Shown here: positions 33,801 to 43,980 of the stretch, in pieces
How the letters are laid out: each line of letters opens with the position of its first letter
How positions within the stretch are numbered: position 1 is the first letter of the stretch
DNA from: Sepioteuthis lessoniana
Lineage: Eukaryota; Mollusca; Cephalopoda; Myopsida; Loliginidae
Length of the DNA stretch: 64,000 bases
Reading direction: 5' to 3'
Assembly: GCA_963585895.1 (NCBI GenBank)
Contig: OY757904.1
Location: forward strand, 29,425,136 to 29,489,135
Made by a program: the position numbers and the translations under genes
Notes under the pieces: model-generated
Seen by the model: the letters and a program-made list of their open reading frames with translations, nothing else
The model's database searches: none
What the model was told of the DNA's origin: nothing

Positions 33801-34366
33801 ATATAGTGGTTATACCAGACCCAGGGGTTGTTTATTATCTGCGCACCTGAAACAGATGTGACCGATGACCATCATGGTGACTGTTCATTGACAGTGGGTC
33901 ACAAAAACAACTAAAAAAAAAAACTTAAGTTTTAACCTTAGTAAGTCCAATTACTTGCTATAATGATTTATTTAATAACTTAACATTACAGAAAGATTAC
34001 ACGAGAATGATTTTCTATTCATTGGCCGATTTTAAATTTCCATTAAGCTGGAAATATCATAATAAATAGTACTTTCAGGCTACATTAATTACTGATTTCC
34101 TTAGATAGAGAGTAGTCATATAAATGATAAAGAGATAATGAGCGACTAAATTTAAAAACAAATCTATTTCGTCGTCTAAAAAAAAAATTACCTGAAATGA
34201 ATTTTGTGGATTTAGTCTTCATTTAAATACAACTGTTAAGCAAAAGATTTTACGAGACACGAAAAATCAATGTTTTAAATAGAGACATATTTAACACAAC
34301 CTTTTCTCTGAGCACAACTCTTAGCAACAGATTTGTTCCTTCATCTACTTCAAGCCATTCTAATCT
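33801..34366. other. AT-rich spacer between LINE copies 4 and 5
   Basis: May contain the 5' UTR of copy 4 near 33801-33900. The rest is unrecognised. Confidence 0.4.
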
Positions 34367-35284
34367 TTATTATTATCATTATTATTATTATTATTATTAG
34401 AGTTTTTCACATCAGTGTTAGCTGATAGTTTTTCACAGGAGTTTGAGTGACAGCAAGTCTCCTCAAGTCTCCAGGACTCGTCTCAGAATTCTGGCCGTTC
34501 TTAGCAATACTGTCGTTTGGATAATTTCTACCTGTCCGCCAACTTCCAAGTCTTCCAGGCCTTTTAATAATTCTTTAGTTATTGTGTCTAACGCGCCAAT
34601 CACAATTGGCACAATCATCACTTTCATGTTCCACAGCTTTCTTATTTCTCTAGCAAGGTCGAGGTACTTATCCTTCTTTTCACTATCCCTCAAATTTATT
34701 CTGTGGTCCGCAGGGACAGCAAAGTCGACAATTTTACAAGTTCTCTTTTTTTTTTGTTGATTATTATGAGGTCTGGTCTTCTGGCCTGGATTAGGTGATC
34801 CGTTTGTATGTTAAAGTCACATAGGAGTTTATGCGAGTCCTTTTCTAGGACAGGTGTTGGGTTGTGCATATATCATTTGTTTGTAGGGTCGAATAGAAAT
34901 TTCCTGCATATTTCCCAGTGGATCACCTTGCAGACCCAGTCGTGTCACGCCTTATACTCCTTCTGTGCTAATTTGCTGCATTTGCTTATTATATGATTGA
35001 TCGTTTCGTCTCTAACACCGCATAGTCTACATTTACTGTTTTGTTGCGTCTTATCTATTCTTGCTTTGATATGATTGGTTCTTATGGCGTTGTCCTGTGC
35101 TGCTATTAGGAGGGATTCCGTTTCTCTTTAAAGGTTCCCTTTTCTTAACCAGGTCCAGGTTTTCTGGTGTGAGATGTTGTTTATTAGACATTTAAAGCGG
35201 ACATAGAGTTGTTTTTTCTCCCATTTTTGTTTCCTAGTTGTTGTCATTTTTTCGTCTGTCGTGTTGTCCGTATCGTTTCAACAC
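34367..35284 (-). mobile_element. Dong/R4-like LINE 3' fragment, array copy 5
   Basis: The (TTA)n tail at 34367-34400 (TAA on the sense strand) is followed by the RLE and zinc-finger regions. The RLE reads RRPDLIIINKKK, with RPD intact, but a run of A makes a frameshift before TCKIVDFAVPADH. The frame 34463-34693 carries KDKYLDLAREIRKLWNMKV and ILRRVLET. The 5' end joins copy 6 at about 35285. Confidence 0.85.
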
Positions 35285-35483
35285 GATTAATTTTAGCTGA
35301 TGATTTCTCACTGCAGTTTAAGGGACAGCAAGTCTCCTCAAGTCTCCAGGACTCTTCTCAGTTTTCTGGCCGTTCCCAATAATGCTGTAAGTTGGATAGT
35401 CTCCACTCGTCCTCCAACTTCCAAGTCCTCCAGTCCCTTTAATAATCCTTTAGTTACTCTACCGAAAGCACCAATCACGATTG
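35285..35483 (-). mobile_element. Dong/R4-like LINE 3' fragment, array copy 6
   Basis: About 200 bp of 3' end (TTAGCTGATGATTTCTCACTG on the plus strand). Its 5' break falls exactly at the (TTA)n tail of copy 7. Confidence 0.8.
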
Positions 35484-35615
35484 ATTATTATTACTATTAT
35501 TATTATTGTGTCTTTTTCTTACTCAAAGTAAATTGCCATTTTCACTGAAGTCCGAGTGGCACCAAGTCGTTAAGGCAATTGATATTCTTGTCGATCTACG
35601 TAATGCTGTGGTGTG
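35484..35615 (-). mobile_element. Dong/R4-like LINE 3' fragment, array copy 7
   Basis: A (TTA)n tail at about 35484-35506, then diverged 3' sequence (GATCTACGTAATGCTGTGG matches CTCAATGATGTAGTAG-type positions of other copies). Truncated at the start of the 35620 repeat. Confidence 0.6.
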
Positions 35616-36293
35616 AACATTTTTTAGTGTGGGGGGAGTATGTAATTTGGTTATTTCAGTAGATTGCTCTCTAAATTATTCCCACCACAAATACAACACA
35701 AAACATTACAATCGCGCAAAAGAAATGGAATAGAACACAACGAACATTAAATAACAAACAATTTAATATGCATATAACAGAATATGAAAAACAAAATACA
35801 TGATGTGTAAATGGCCTTTTGGAAAATAAAGTTTGAAGAAAAGAATAAATTTGTTGAAAGATTTGTGTATGTTCATGTTATCAGAGTCCGTAAATAAGTC
35901 GTTCTTACTTACATTAAGTTTATAGCGGGTTTTATGATTGTGGCGACAGCGTGTCTCGTTGATGTAAGAAGTTTGTCGGGTTTTCCTTTTGAGTATAATT
36001 CTCGGCCATTTGAAAAGAGGTCATGAACTTTAGTTGAGGAAGGAAAGGAATTGGTTGGACATAGTATCGGCTAATGGCTTAGTGGCTTGTGTTCGTCTGT
36101 GTCTTCGTGTGTGTGTAAGCTTGTGTCTTGTGTGTCTGGCTTCCTAACTCTGTGTTATTTATATCCTACAGGTGGATCAAAGAATCGCCCTAAAATGTTG
36201 GCGCGTAGACATTTAATGACCAATCAGATTTGTATTTTACTATTTTATTTTCGAGCCTTAATGTTTTCTGTTAGTTCACTTCCGATCCTAATT

Positions 36294-36306
36294 TTCTAGA
36301 ATGTTC
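36294..36306 (+). promoter_or_regulatory. Heat-shock-element-like motif
   Basis: TTCTAGAATGTTC, three alternating 5-bp units of the heat-shock-factor site. It is conserved at the same place in the 59-kb copy (60041-60053). Activity is not shown. Confidence 0.45.
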
Positions 36307-36382
36307 TATTCCATGTTTTTAGCTGATTGGTTGAAAAATATAAAAATGTAATTTAAATGCTAATGCGGGTTTGATCCTAAAT

Positions 36383-36395
36383 TTCTAGAATGTTC
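36383..36395 (+). promoter_or_regulatory. Heat-shock-element-like motif
   Basis: A second TTCTAGAATGTTC, 89 bp from the first. The partner is at 60130-60142. Confidence 0.45.
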
Positions 36396-36440
36396 TTAAG
36401 TATGTTTTTATTGCTTATTTTAAGACTAGAAGAAATTTGT

Positions 36441-36873
36441 ATCCCATACTAGTTTCTCCATATTCTTTTCTAGACTCATTGAGATTTTTCGAGATCTATT
36501 ATTTTGAATAGTTAATATATGTGATTATGTTGTAAAATTCTCTGAAATGTACTTTTCTAGGAAACTTATATTAAACATAAATATTTTATTTTCCTCATTA
36601 AACAGCGAGATTAATGTACCTAGGCTTTTGTACACCTGCTCAAATTTAAACTCAACTTTTTTTTCTTTCGAGAGATTTTTATTGGCTTGACACATAAAAT
36701 GATGGATATTTTACCAAGGTTAAATACAACACTTGCATATTTTAGGCGATTGTGAATAAGATTAGAAGAATATATATGTATTCTCTACAAAACTGTGTAT
36801 GGTGACTATCAATATTATCAGTAACTTTCTTAAAATTATTTTTACACTATGTACCATATATTCTGCGCGCGCT
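36441..36873. other. AT-rich spacer
   Basis: Nothing recognisable. Confidence 0.5.
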
Positions 36874-36942
36874 TGTCTGTGTGTGTGTGTGTGTCTCTGT
36901 TTGTCTGTCTGTCTGTGAGTGTGTGTGTGTGTGTGTGTGTGT
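36874..36942. repeat. (TG)n with TCTG interruptions
   Basis: TG tract broken by TCTCTG and GTCTGTCTG units. Confidence 0.95.
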
Positions 36943-37264
36943 TGACCCAAACCCTTCCTCAAGGAAAGAATTCGGCTGAGATCATTTTTTTAGCTGGAAC
37001 AGTTTGTTTGAATTCTATTTTTCTTCTACAACATTGATTGCATTAGCACGAACTGAAACGGAAAGTCTCACACAGGATTTGAATCCAAGTCACTGAGTAC
37101 TTTTTATGAAATTATACGCATTACATCAAGCAAATATACTGTGTTTGTGTGCATGTGCGTTTGTTTGCTTTGGTTTGGTTTTGTGGTATATCAACAATTG
37201 TCGCTTATTTAATGCCAAATCCCCCTCTTCCATTTACAGTATATGATTGTAAACACATTTTGCA
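36943..37264. other. Spacer
   Basis: Nothing recognisable. Confidence 0.5.
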
Positions 37265-38182
37265 CATCATCATCATCATCATCATCATGTAACGCAGCCA
37301 GCACGGATCTCCCTGACCCTCTCTAGTCACCCTTCGCTATCATCCATTGATCCCGGGAGGTTTTCAAGGCTACATTTTGTAACGGCACAGAGGTGTTGTA
37401 TATAGGTTCTCTCTGGCCATCCTGCCTTTGATTGTATATGTGAAGGGGTCCACAGGAGTCTGTCACTTATGAGTTCATCCTTACTTCTCCGGCAGTGACG
37501 TGCATGTCTGGTTCCTCTAACTTGGACAATTTTTGTGATGGGTGGTCGGTAACCGTATAGCTGCTATTTTGTTGAGTGTTGCCGTCAAGGTTTTTCTCCA
37601 TATGTTTGATTAGCGTCCATGTATTGCATACATATAGCAGTATCGACACGACCGCTGCTTGGAAAAACTGTCTTATATTTTATCGCTCAGGACTGACTTC
37701 CATATTACCGATAGCCTATTCATAGCTGTCTATGCCTTTGATAGTCATGTATTGATGTCTTTCTCGGTTGATGAAACACTGCTTCTAAGGTATGTAAACT
37801 TGTCCACTAGTTTTAGAGAACTACCACTTAGTTTGGAGATGTCACCTCTTTCATTAAAGCCCATGTATTCCGTCTTGTGTGCGTTGACATGGAGGCCTAT
37901 GCCAGCAGCTGTTCGTTCTAAACTATGAAGCAGGGATTCGGTTTGGGTGGGTGCATTTACCAGAAGTGCTATGTCATCGGCGTAGTCCGCTTCCCTTATT
38001 GTTTGTGGAGGGTATCTTCTGCTTTTTTCTTTTGCCATATTGAAACCGTTGTCTTTCATTATATCAGTAGACGGCCTAAGCATTAGTCTAAGCAGATGAT
38101 AAGCAAGTATGGTTACATTGTTTTTCCTTGTATGATACCTGCTACAATGTCGAAGTAGTCTGTGTTTATTTTGCACATACAC
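37265..38182 (-). mobile_element. RTE LINE 3' portion
   Basis: The (ATG)n tail, CAT repeats on the plus strand, lies at 37265-37289. The minus frame 37745-38182 has the RT catalytic motif DYADDIALLVNAP intact, then SLERTAAGIGLHVNAHKTEY, GDISKLSGSSLKLVDKFTYL. A frameshift leads to SILLYVCNTWTLIKH (37467-37649). The thumb and C-terminal domain follow in broken frames. 5'-truncated before the fingers, so it cannot act. Confidence 0.88.
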
Positions 38183-38869
38183 ACCGTAAAATGATCAAAC
38201 AGTTTTATTTCTCACAATTTAATTTTGCCTAATTCAAAATTGAATTGTTCTAAGTTTTGCTATGTATAGGTAACTATTCAATTAAACATCAGTGATATTT
38301 ACACTTATTAAATGATCAAACATTTCTATTTCTGATTAGTCATTAGTTTGCTCACAGTTTAAATGTCAAAATGCTCTATTTGACTTATTGATAGAACCCA
38401 GCAAGTGCAATCATTCCAGGCAAGAGTGGATCAGAGAGCAATGGCAATAAAGGGGTACTCCACATTTCCCAAACATCTAGTATTACTGGAGCCTCACCAT
38501 CAGATTGTTTTGTGTTATATCCAAACAACCAAACATTAATTTCTTAATGTGCTGAGGAATAATTAGTATTTGATATGCCGGTCAAATTGAAGAATCATTC
38601 ATTTCGTACGAGTCTTATAATCATCTTCTTTTCTCGAGGATTATATTATCCTGGTTTTCAAGTTACCAACACATCTTTTAGGTCGTCGGCGAGCTGTTCA
38701 TTTTAAACCAAACACTTTCTTAGGGTACATATTGTTTTGAACTACAGGGCATTCCAAAATTATTTGCTATATGGTACTACTATTAGTTGTCTGTTGTATC
38801 AAATGATGACGTATTGCTGATTTTTATTCAGTTTTCAGTTTTTTAAATATGTATCGTCATTTGTGTAAA
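38183..38869. other. AT-rich spacer
   Basis: No recognisable element. Confidence 0.45.
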
Positions 38870-39248
38870 GGTGTATTTACGATCCGTAGGTTTATTTGAT
38901 GATGTCTTTATACCTGTGTTTTGGTCTACCAGTTTTAAGCTGAGTATATAGGATCTGTTTTGACAGTCTGCTGTCTTAAACTTTGTTCGAATAGCTTGCC
39001 CTTTTTAGATTGCATTGGGTAAGTATATCGTACATTCCAGGGAGTTTGGATTTATCTTGGAGGAAATATTTTGGGATGTGCCGCGACCACTTGACATATA
39101 TTATTTTGCGCAGGTACACGTGAATCTTTGAGAATCCGTTTTATATTCTATTAGAGTTGATGTGCTGTACGGAAGAGCTGAAATAATTATGGTGTAATAA
39201 GCTGCACTTTTAGTTTTTATGAATAAGTTTTTGTTGAGCCAGATTCGC

Positions 39249-39449
39249 TTACAAAGCCTTAGATATATTTGATATTCGGTAATCTAGTCCTCCACCAAGC
39301 CTTTTGTCGCGGGAGACTTTGTAGCAGAGATATTTGAATTTGTATATTTGGTTTATTATCTGGCCTTCTATCTGTTTTCTTGGCCAATGTCTTATCTTGT
39401 TAGGAGTTGGTACATAAACTCGATTTTCTGTATTTAATTTTGAGTCCAA
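39249..39449 (-). pseudogene. LINE post-RT segment
   Basis: Contains PTPNKIRHWP, then GQIINQIYKFKYL and LGGGLDYRISNISKAL, matching the conserved FKYLG...DYRI segment that follows the RT palm in many LINEs (usual FKYLGY is FKYLCY here). Broken on both sides. Confidence 0.65.
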
Positions 39450-39671
39450 ATGCTTTCACAGATTTCGAAAAATGGGTGATTATTTCCAATGCATCTTTGT
39501 AGCTGTGCACCATGAAGAAAGAGTTATCAGCACACATGAGCACGTGTGTCAGATAATTTCTGTTTTTTTTTTTTCAGACTTAAATTAATTGGTATTGAAC
39601 GAGTTTGCTCCTGGGACACTTTGTATCCATAGTTCTTGGGTAGAATCAATTAAAGTTAGAGAAATAAAAAT

Positions 39672-39790
39672 CGAGAATATTGTTGGGACAAGAGTGCAGT
39701 ACTATTCCACTCAATTCCCAACCGCAAATTATTCTGATAGTTCTATTTTAACCTAAATGATACGTTCATTCTGGTATTCTAGGCAGATAC
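39672..39790 (-). repeat. Left arm of an inverted repeat (LINE RT fragment)
   Basis: About 120 bp, reverse-complementary with few mismatches to 40791-40915. This arm is in the same orientation as the host LINE. Confidence 0.85.
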
Positions 39791-40790
39791 AAGCTTCAGA
39801 ATGTGGTCGGGGCATTATACTTTCCATGGCGCTTCCCTGTTCACAGTGCTTATGCAGTGGACAAATACAATGTTGGCATGCTTATTCTGTTTAATCCATT
39901 TCTCATGCATTTCTTTCAAGGGGCCCACGTTGTTTGTCAGTGAAGAAATCGGCTGGAGTCGATATTCTCTTGTGCAGAATGCTGGTATACACTTTCCCTG
40001 GTTTGGAAAAGAAACTTAATCCCATGCTCATTGTACCATTATCTGCAGTCTCTTGTAGACAATGACTAGTTGGGTATCATTCCAGTCTGCACGTTTTCCA
40101 ATTTTTTCCATGTGTCCCATATGATGGTGTAAAGTACCTCAATAAGCGATCTTTCTCCTCACTTTATAACTTCAGGATAAATGTAGTCTGCGCCAATTGA
40201 ATTTTTGCCTCGGAGCATAGAAATGATCTCATTAACTTCAGACTGGTCGACACATTGACTCATTAAATGTTAGGTTAACTTTTTCAGTGATGTCAACCAC
40301 ATGGTGTTCCACTTTTGACTATTCCTTGTGCTGTGTGCCCAAATACTCCTTCCACTAGACAAAATTCTCGTAGATTTATGTGATTATAAATCTGCTGTCG
40401 ATGATTAGCACTTGTTTTGGGTGGTCTCCACACAACTGTCATGCTATAGTAAAAACATTTGGACATCATTTGAATCTACGAGAGTTTGTCCAGCAGGTTT
40501 TGTCAGCCACCAAATGTTTTTGTGTTCCCTGCATATCTGTCAAATAAGTTGAAAGACGACATGTTCTTTTTCTGGCTTTAGCAGACTTGGTGTTTATGCT
40601 GAGCATGATATTCCTGGCTAGGTTTCTGTTGTTAATAAGCTCTTCCAACTTCCTGCTGTTTCAATCGAACCCGCGTTCATGCTTCCTCACTATTTCGCAG
40701 AGGTTTTCATCGGATACCTGGTACACGATCGTTTTGCGTTTTCCAAATTGTAAACTAGCCATGGGAAGCGCCACTTTCTCAAGTCTCTAT

Positions 40791-40915
40791 CTGCCTAGAA
40801 TACCAGAATGAACGTATCATTTAGGTTAAAAGTAGAACTATCAGAATAATTTGAGGTTAGGAATTGAGTGAAACAGTGCTGCACTCTTGTCCCAACAATA
40901 TTCTAGATTTGCGTT
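40791..40915 (+). repeat. Right arm of the inverted repeat (inverted LINE RT fragment)
   Basis: The same RT segment in the opposite orientation to the surrounding LINE, for example GAATGAACGTATCATTTAGG on the plus strand here and on the minus strand at 39750. Confidence 0.85.
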
Positions 40916-41870
40916 TTACTTTTCTTCTGTAATACCTTCTGGAATTTCTGCTGGCCTGTCATCTAGTGAGATCGAAAAGTCATCCCTGGCTGTCGATTGT
41001 ATTGTTTGCAAGCTTCTTGATTAGCGTTTTTTTCTTTCCTCATTGACCACCTTGCTGGTAGTTTGCTTGTGGTGTTAATCATAACATGTTCAGTATTTCA
41101 GTTGGTTTCACTTATGGCTGTTGAGTTTAGAGAGTCTTGCAGATCACGCTGTCGAGTAGTGATGTAGTCGATGAGGTGCCAGTGTTTGAATCATGGGTAC
41201 ATACTAGAGTTCTTTACGAATTACTTGAGTTTGAAGTAGGCATTTGTAATGACCAGTTGGTGTTCTTTGCAGATAAATAGCAGCAGATTGCCATTGGTAT
41301 TAACCTTCTCCGTACCAAACTTTAAAAGAACCTGGGATCACTCGAGCGTTAAATTCTCCAAAAAGGATGATTTTGTTTGCATTCTAACTATCAGATCGAG
41401 CCACTCACTGAAAGTGCTTTTTTAGGGGTGGGTAATTGAAGTGGCATTAGCAGCGATCAGGGTACAATATATTATGTCGAACAGTGAAAACCTTATCGTG
41501 ATAAATCTCTCACTAGTTTGGGATTATCAGGCATACTTGATATAAGAACATTCCTGACGACAAAAGCTATACCAGATTCAATTCGGTCTGTTCTAGTAGA
41601 AGGTTTCACCAGTATCCTTTCTGATGCTTCCATTTTCAGCAAATCTTCCCCCACTCAGAGCTGTAATATCAGTGCTTTATTCTTGGAGCTCCTTATGTAT
41701 GGTGGAACTCCATAATACATAAAGAGCTCCACCTTTTGTTTTTGTTCTATGTTGGTTCATTTAGCATTGTTCTTATATTCCATTCTACAAAGTTGAAGTT
41801 TTCCGTTTGTCGGGCATTTTTATCTCGGGCAATGTCCTGCCAGTAAGGATATTTTTCTTTGTAGAATATA

Positions 41871-42639
41871 TTATTTGAATGGGGATTCTGGAAAAGGTAA
41901 ATTAAAATACAACGTATTTTTTAAAATTTTCTTGAGCACTCCTTTCCTCTTCTGAAAAGGTGCAGAGCAGGCACAGTTTGTTTCAATGGTCGCAGTGACT
42001 GGACGTGAGAACATGATGGTGATTAAATTCACCTTCATGGGTTGTTTCACGTCAGAATCTTTCTTTATGCTTTTTTTCTCCACCAAATGTAAGAGATAGA
42101 TATCCTTTAACGTAGTAGAGGGTTTTCTCACCTTGGGATTACCTCTCTAGTGTTCAAACAGTTAATATTGATAGGCTATGATTATTTTCATCACCTTTAT
42201 ATCCGTAGGAGAATAAATTAGGAGAAAGTAATTCAATATAGTGCACAATAAAAGCTGAGACAAGCCACAAAATGGTTTAATAGTTAAATAGTTGATTTGC
42301 AATAGATGAATTTATCGTGCACTGGAAATTGTCGTAATTCATGGCCAAATTTTGTGAGTGTAAGTCCTTTTGACATTAAAAAAACAGTTTTATGCTTCTT
42401 CACATTCTTATCACCAGTGTCTTCTTTAAAATAATGCTACAACATTTTCTGTTTGTTCAAATAGTGCGAAACAGTACATTCTTTTGGCGTATTCTAATAC
42501 CGGCAGAGATAATGATGTACATCCAGACAGCAATTATTTTATTTAATAATCTATGATGATGCTTTATTTTTTTCTTTAATAGCAAATCAAAGTTTATGAG
42601 TCATGGTTAAACTACAATTTGAAGGAAAGCTATGACAAT
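41871..42639. other. AT-rich spacer
   Basis: A minus frame at 41871-42131 (86 codons) has no recognised motif. Confidence 0.4.
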
Positions 42640-42797
42640 ATTTATCCCATTGATGGTGGGGATAAGGCAGTATTATCTTTCCCCATGGATGTTTGTTCGA
42701 AAGTGAACGTAATAGCGCAATTGTAGTTCGAACTTGTATTCTACGATGTCCCAGTCCAGTACATTAGACACTACACCACGAAGACCCCCTCCAATAA
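42640..42797 (-). mobile_element. tRNA-derived SINE, partial
   Basis: The minus strand has GTGGTGTAGTGTCTAATGTA (A box) and ACAAGTTCGAACTAC (B box), then TTACGTTCACTTTCGAAC. Same family as 11090 and 15591. The tail is lost. Confidence 0.7.
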
Positions 42798-43489
42798 TAC
42801 CAGACGATTCAGGAATAATCCAGTTGAAACATTTTAATAATGCGAACACCACTATATTTTACTGAAAAAATTGCTTTTTAATTAGATTTCTCGATGATGA
42901 ATTGAGTAGTGTTTTACGTTCTTTTACGCACTTGTGTATTGCTGAAAAACGTTTATCCGATGATAAGTCAGTTTTACTTCACCTGCGTTAAAATAGGCTG
43001 AAAATAATTTAAGGACATATTGTGAATATCAGTATTGCTTATCTAAGCGCATATAGTACGCAATTGTAAATTCTGTCATAAAACATATATTATTGATCAT
43101 GTACTCTGTAAAAAATTGTACATTATTTGTATCAATATTCTAAGTAACTTACTTAAAATATTTTTGATACAGCTTATACACCCAAAAAATGCATAGATTT
43201 TTTATCAGTGAATTTTCAATCTAAATTAAGTATGTAGGTGATCCTTATATAGTGACTTGCTACACAATAATACAGAAGATACGCTAATACTGTATCTGAA
43301 ATTTAAGAGTCTACCAGCGTATTTAAGCAAACAAAAATGGTGAATATTTTTTTTAGATATGATCAGTGAACTGTTTAGCACAAACTGCGCTAAAATATTA
43401 TTCTCTAAAAAATATTTTATATTATGAATCCAATATGTTGGGAAATTCTAATTTATTTATTGTTATTATATATTAATTAATCATGTTTG
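42798..43489. other. AT-rich spacer
   Basis: Nothing recognisable. Confidence 0.5.
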
Positions 43490-43711
43490 CATTCCACCTG
43501 AACAAAATGAATGAATGGAAGTAAGCAAGAAAAGAAATAATATACGGAGGGAAGGAGGGATACGATAAGTTGTACCAAAAACTTAAATTTCAAGGGAATA
43601 TCAATTGAAATGAACAAATAACATTGAAAGAAAGGAAAGACTGGAGAAAATAAAAAAATAAAAAATGTATAAAATATAAAAATGTAATCAAAATTAATAT
43701 ATCAATTGTAA

Positions 43712-43758
<47 letters not shown>

Positions 43759-43980
43759 TGTGTAGAGATGGAAGGAAGAATGAAAAGAAGAAACGGCAAG
43801 ATGTAACAAAATCAGAAAGAGAAAAGGAAAGAGTAAACCTAAATTTTAAAAGAAAGAAAAGAAAACAAAGAAAAATGGAACGAAGGAAGAACGGAAAGAA
43901 AGAACAATGGAAGAAGAAAAGGCTAAATGTAACAAAAATTAGAAAGAAAGAAAGAATGATAATCGTTTTGATTGATTGAC
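43490..43980. repeat. Purine-rich tract with (GAAA)n
   Basis: Includes about 12 GAAA units at 43711-43758, with degenerate A/G-rich sequence around it. Confidence 0.85.

Larger units (their letters stand above)
35620..36440 (+). mobile_element. Unclassified dispersed repeat, copy 1, with two heat-shock-like motifs
   Basis: Collinear with 59290-60190: CACAAATACAACACAAA near the left, GGCGACA-CGTGT in the middle, GGTGGAT and GCGCG-AG-CATTT, then TAGCTGATT-GTTGAAAA, GATCC-AAATTT and TTATTTTAAG-CTA on the right. No frame of note. It could be an LTR or a non-autonomous transposon. Two TTCnnGAAnnTTC motifs lie at 36294-36306 and 36383-36395. Confidence 0.75.
38870..41870 (-). mobile_element. Degraded APE-endonuclease/RT LINE
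   Basis: Minus-strand frames in order: an endonuclease-like start (about 41870-41330), the endonuclease end KHWHLIDYITTRQRD at about 41130-41190, a linker (40466-40800) with KAYIS-type lysine-rich helix, an RT segment with GKNSIGADYI at about 40200, VFV...VNREAPWK near 39830, a GxxxxTLVPTIFSIF segment at about 39680 (equivalent of GVKQGCxLAPTLFS), CADNSFFMVHS (a lost YADD) near 39530, and a post-RT frame at 39249-39449 with IEGQIINQIYKFKYL. Almost every segment is in a different frame. The subfamily is uncertain. Confidence 0.7.

Noticed and set aside
43758-43979. Lys/Arg-rich 73-codon protein
   Set aside because: It results from a purine-rich (GAAA)n-type tract with no independent support.
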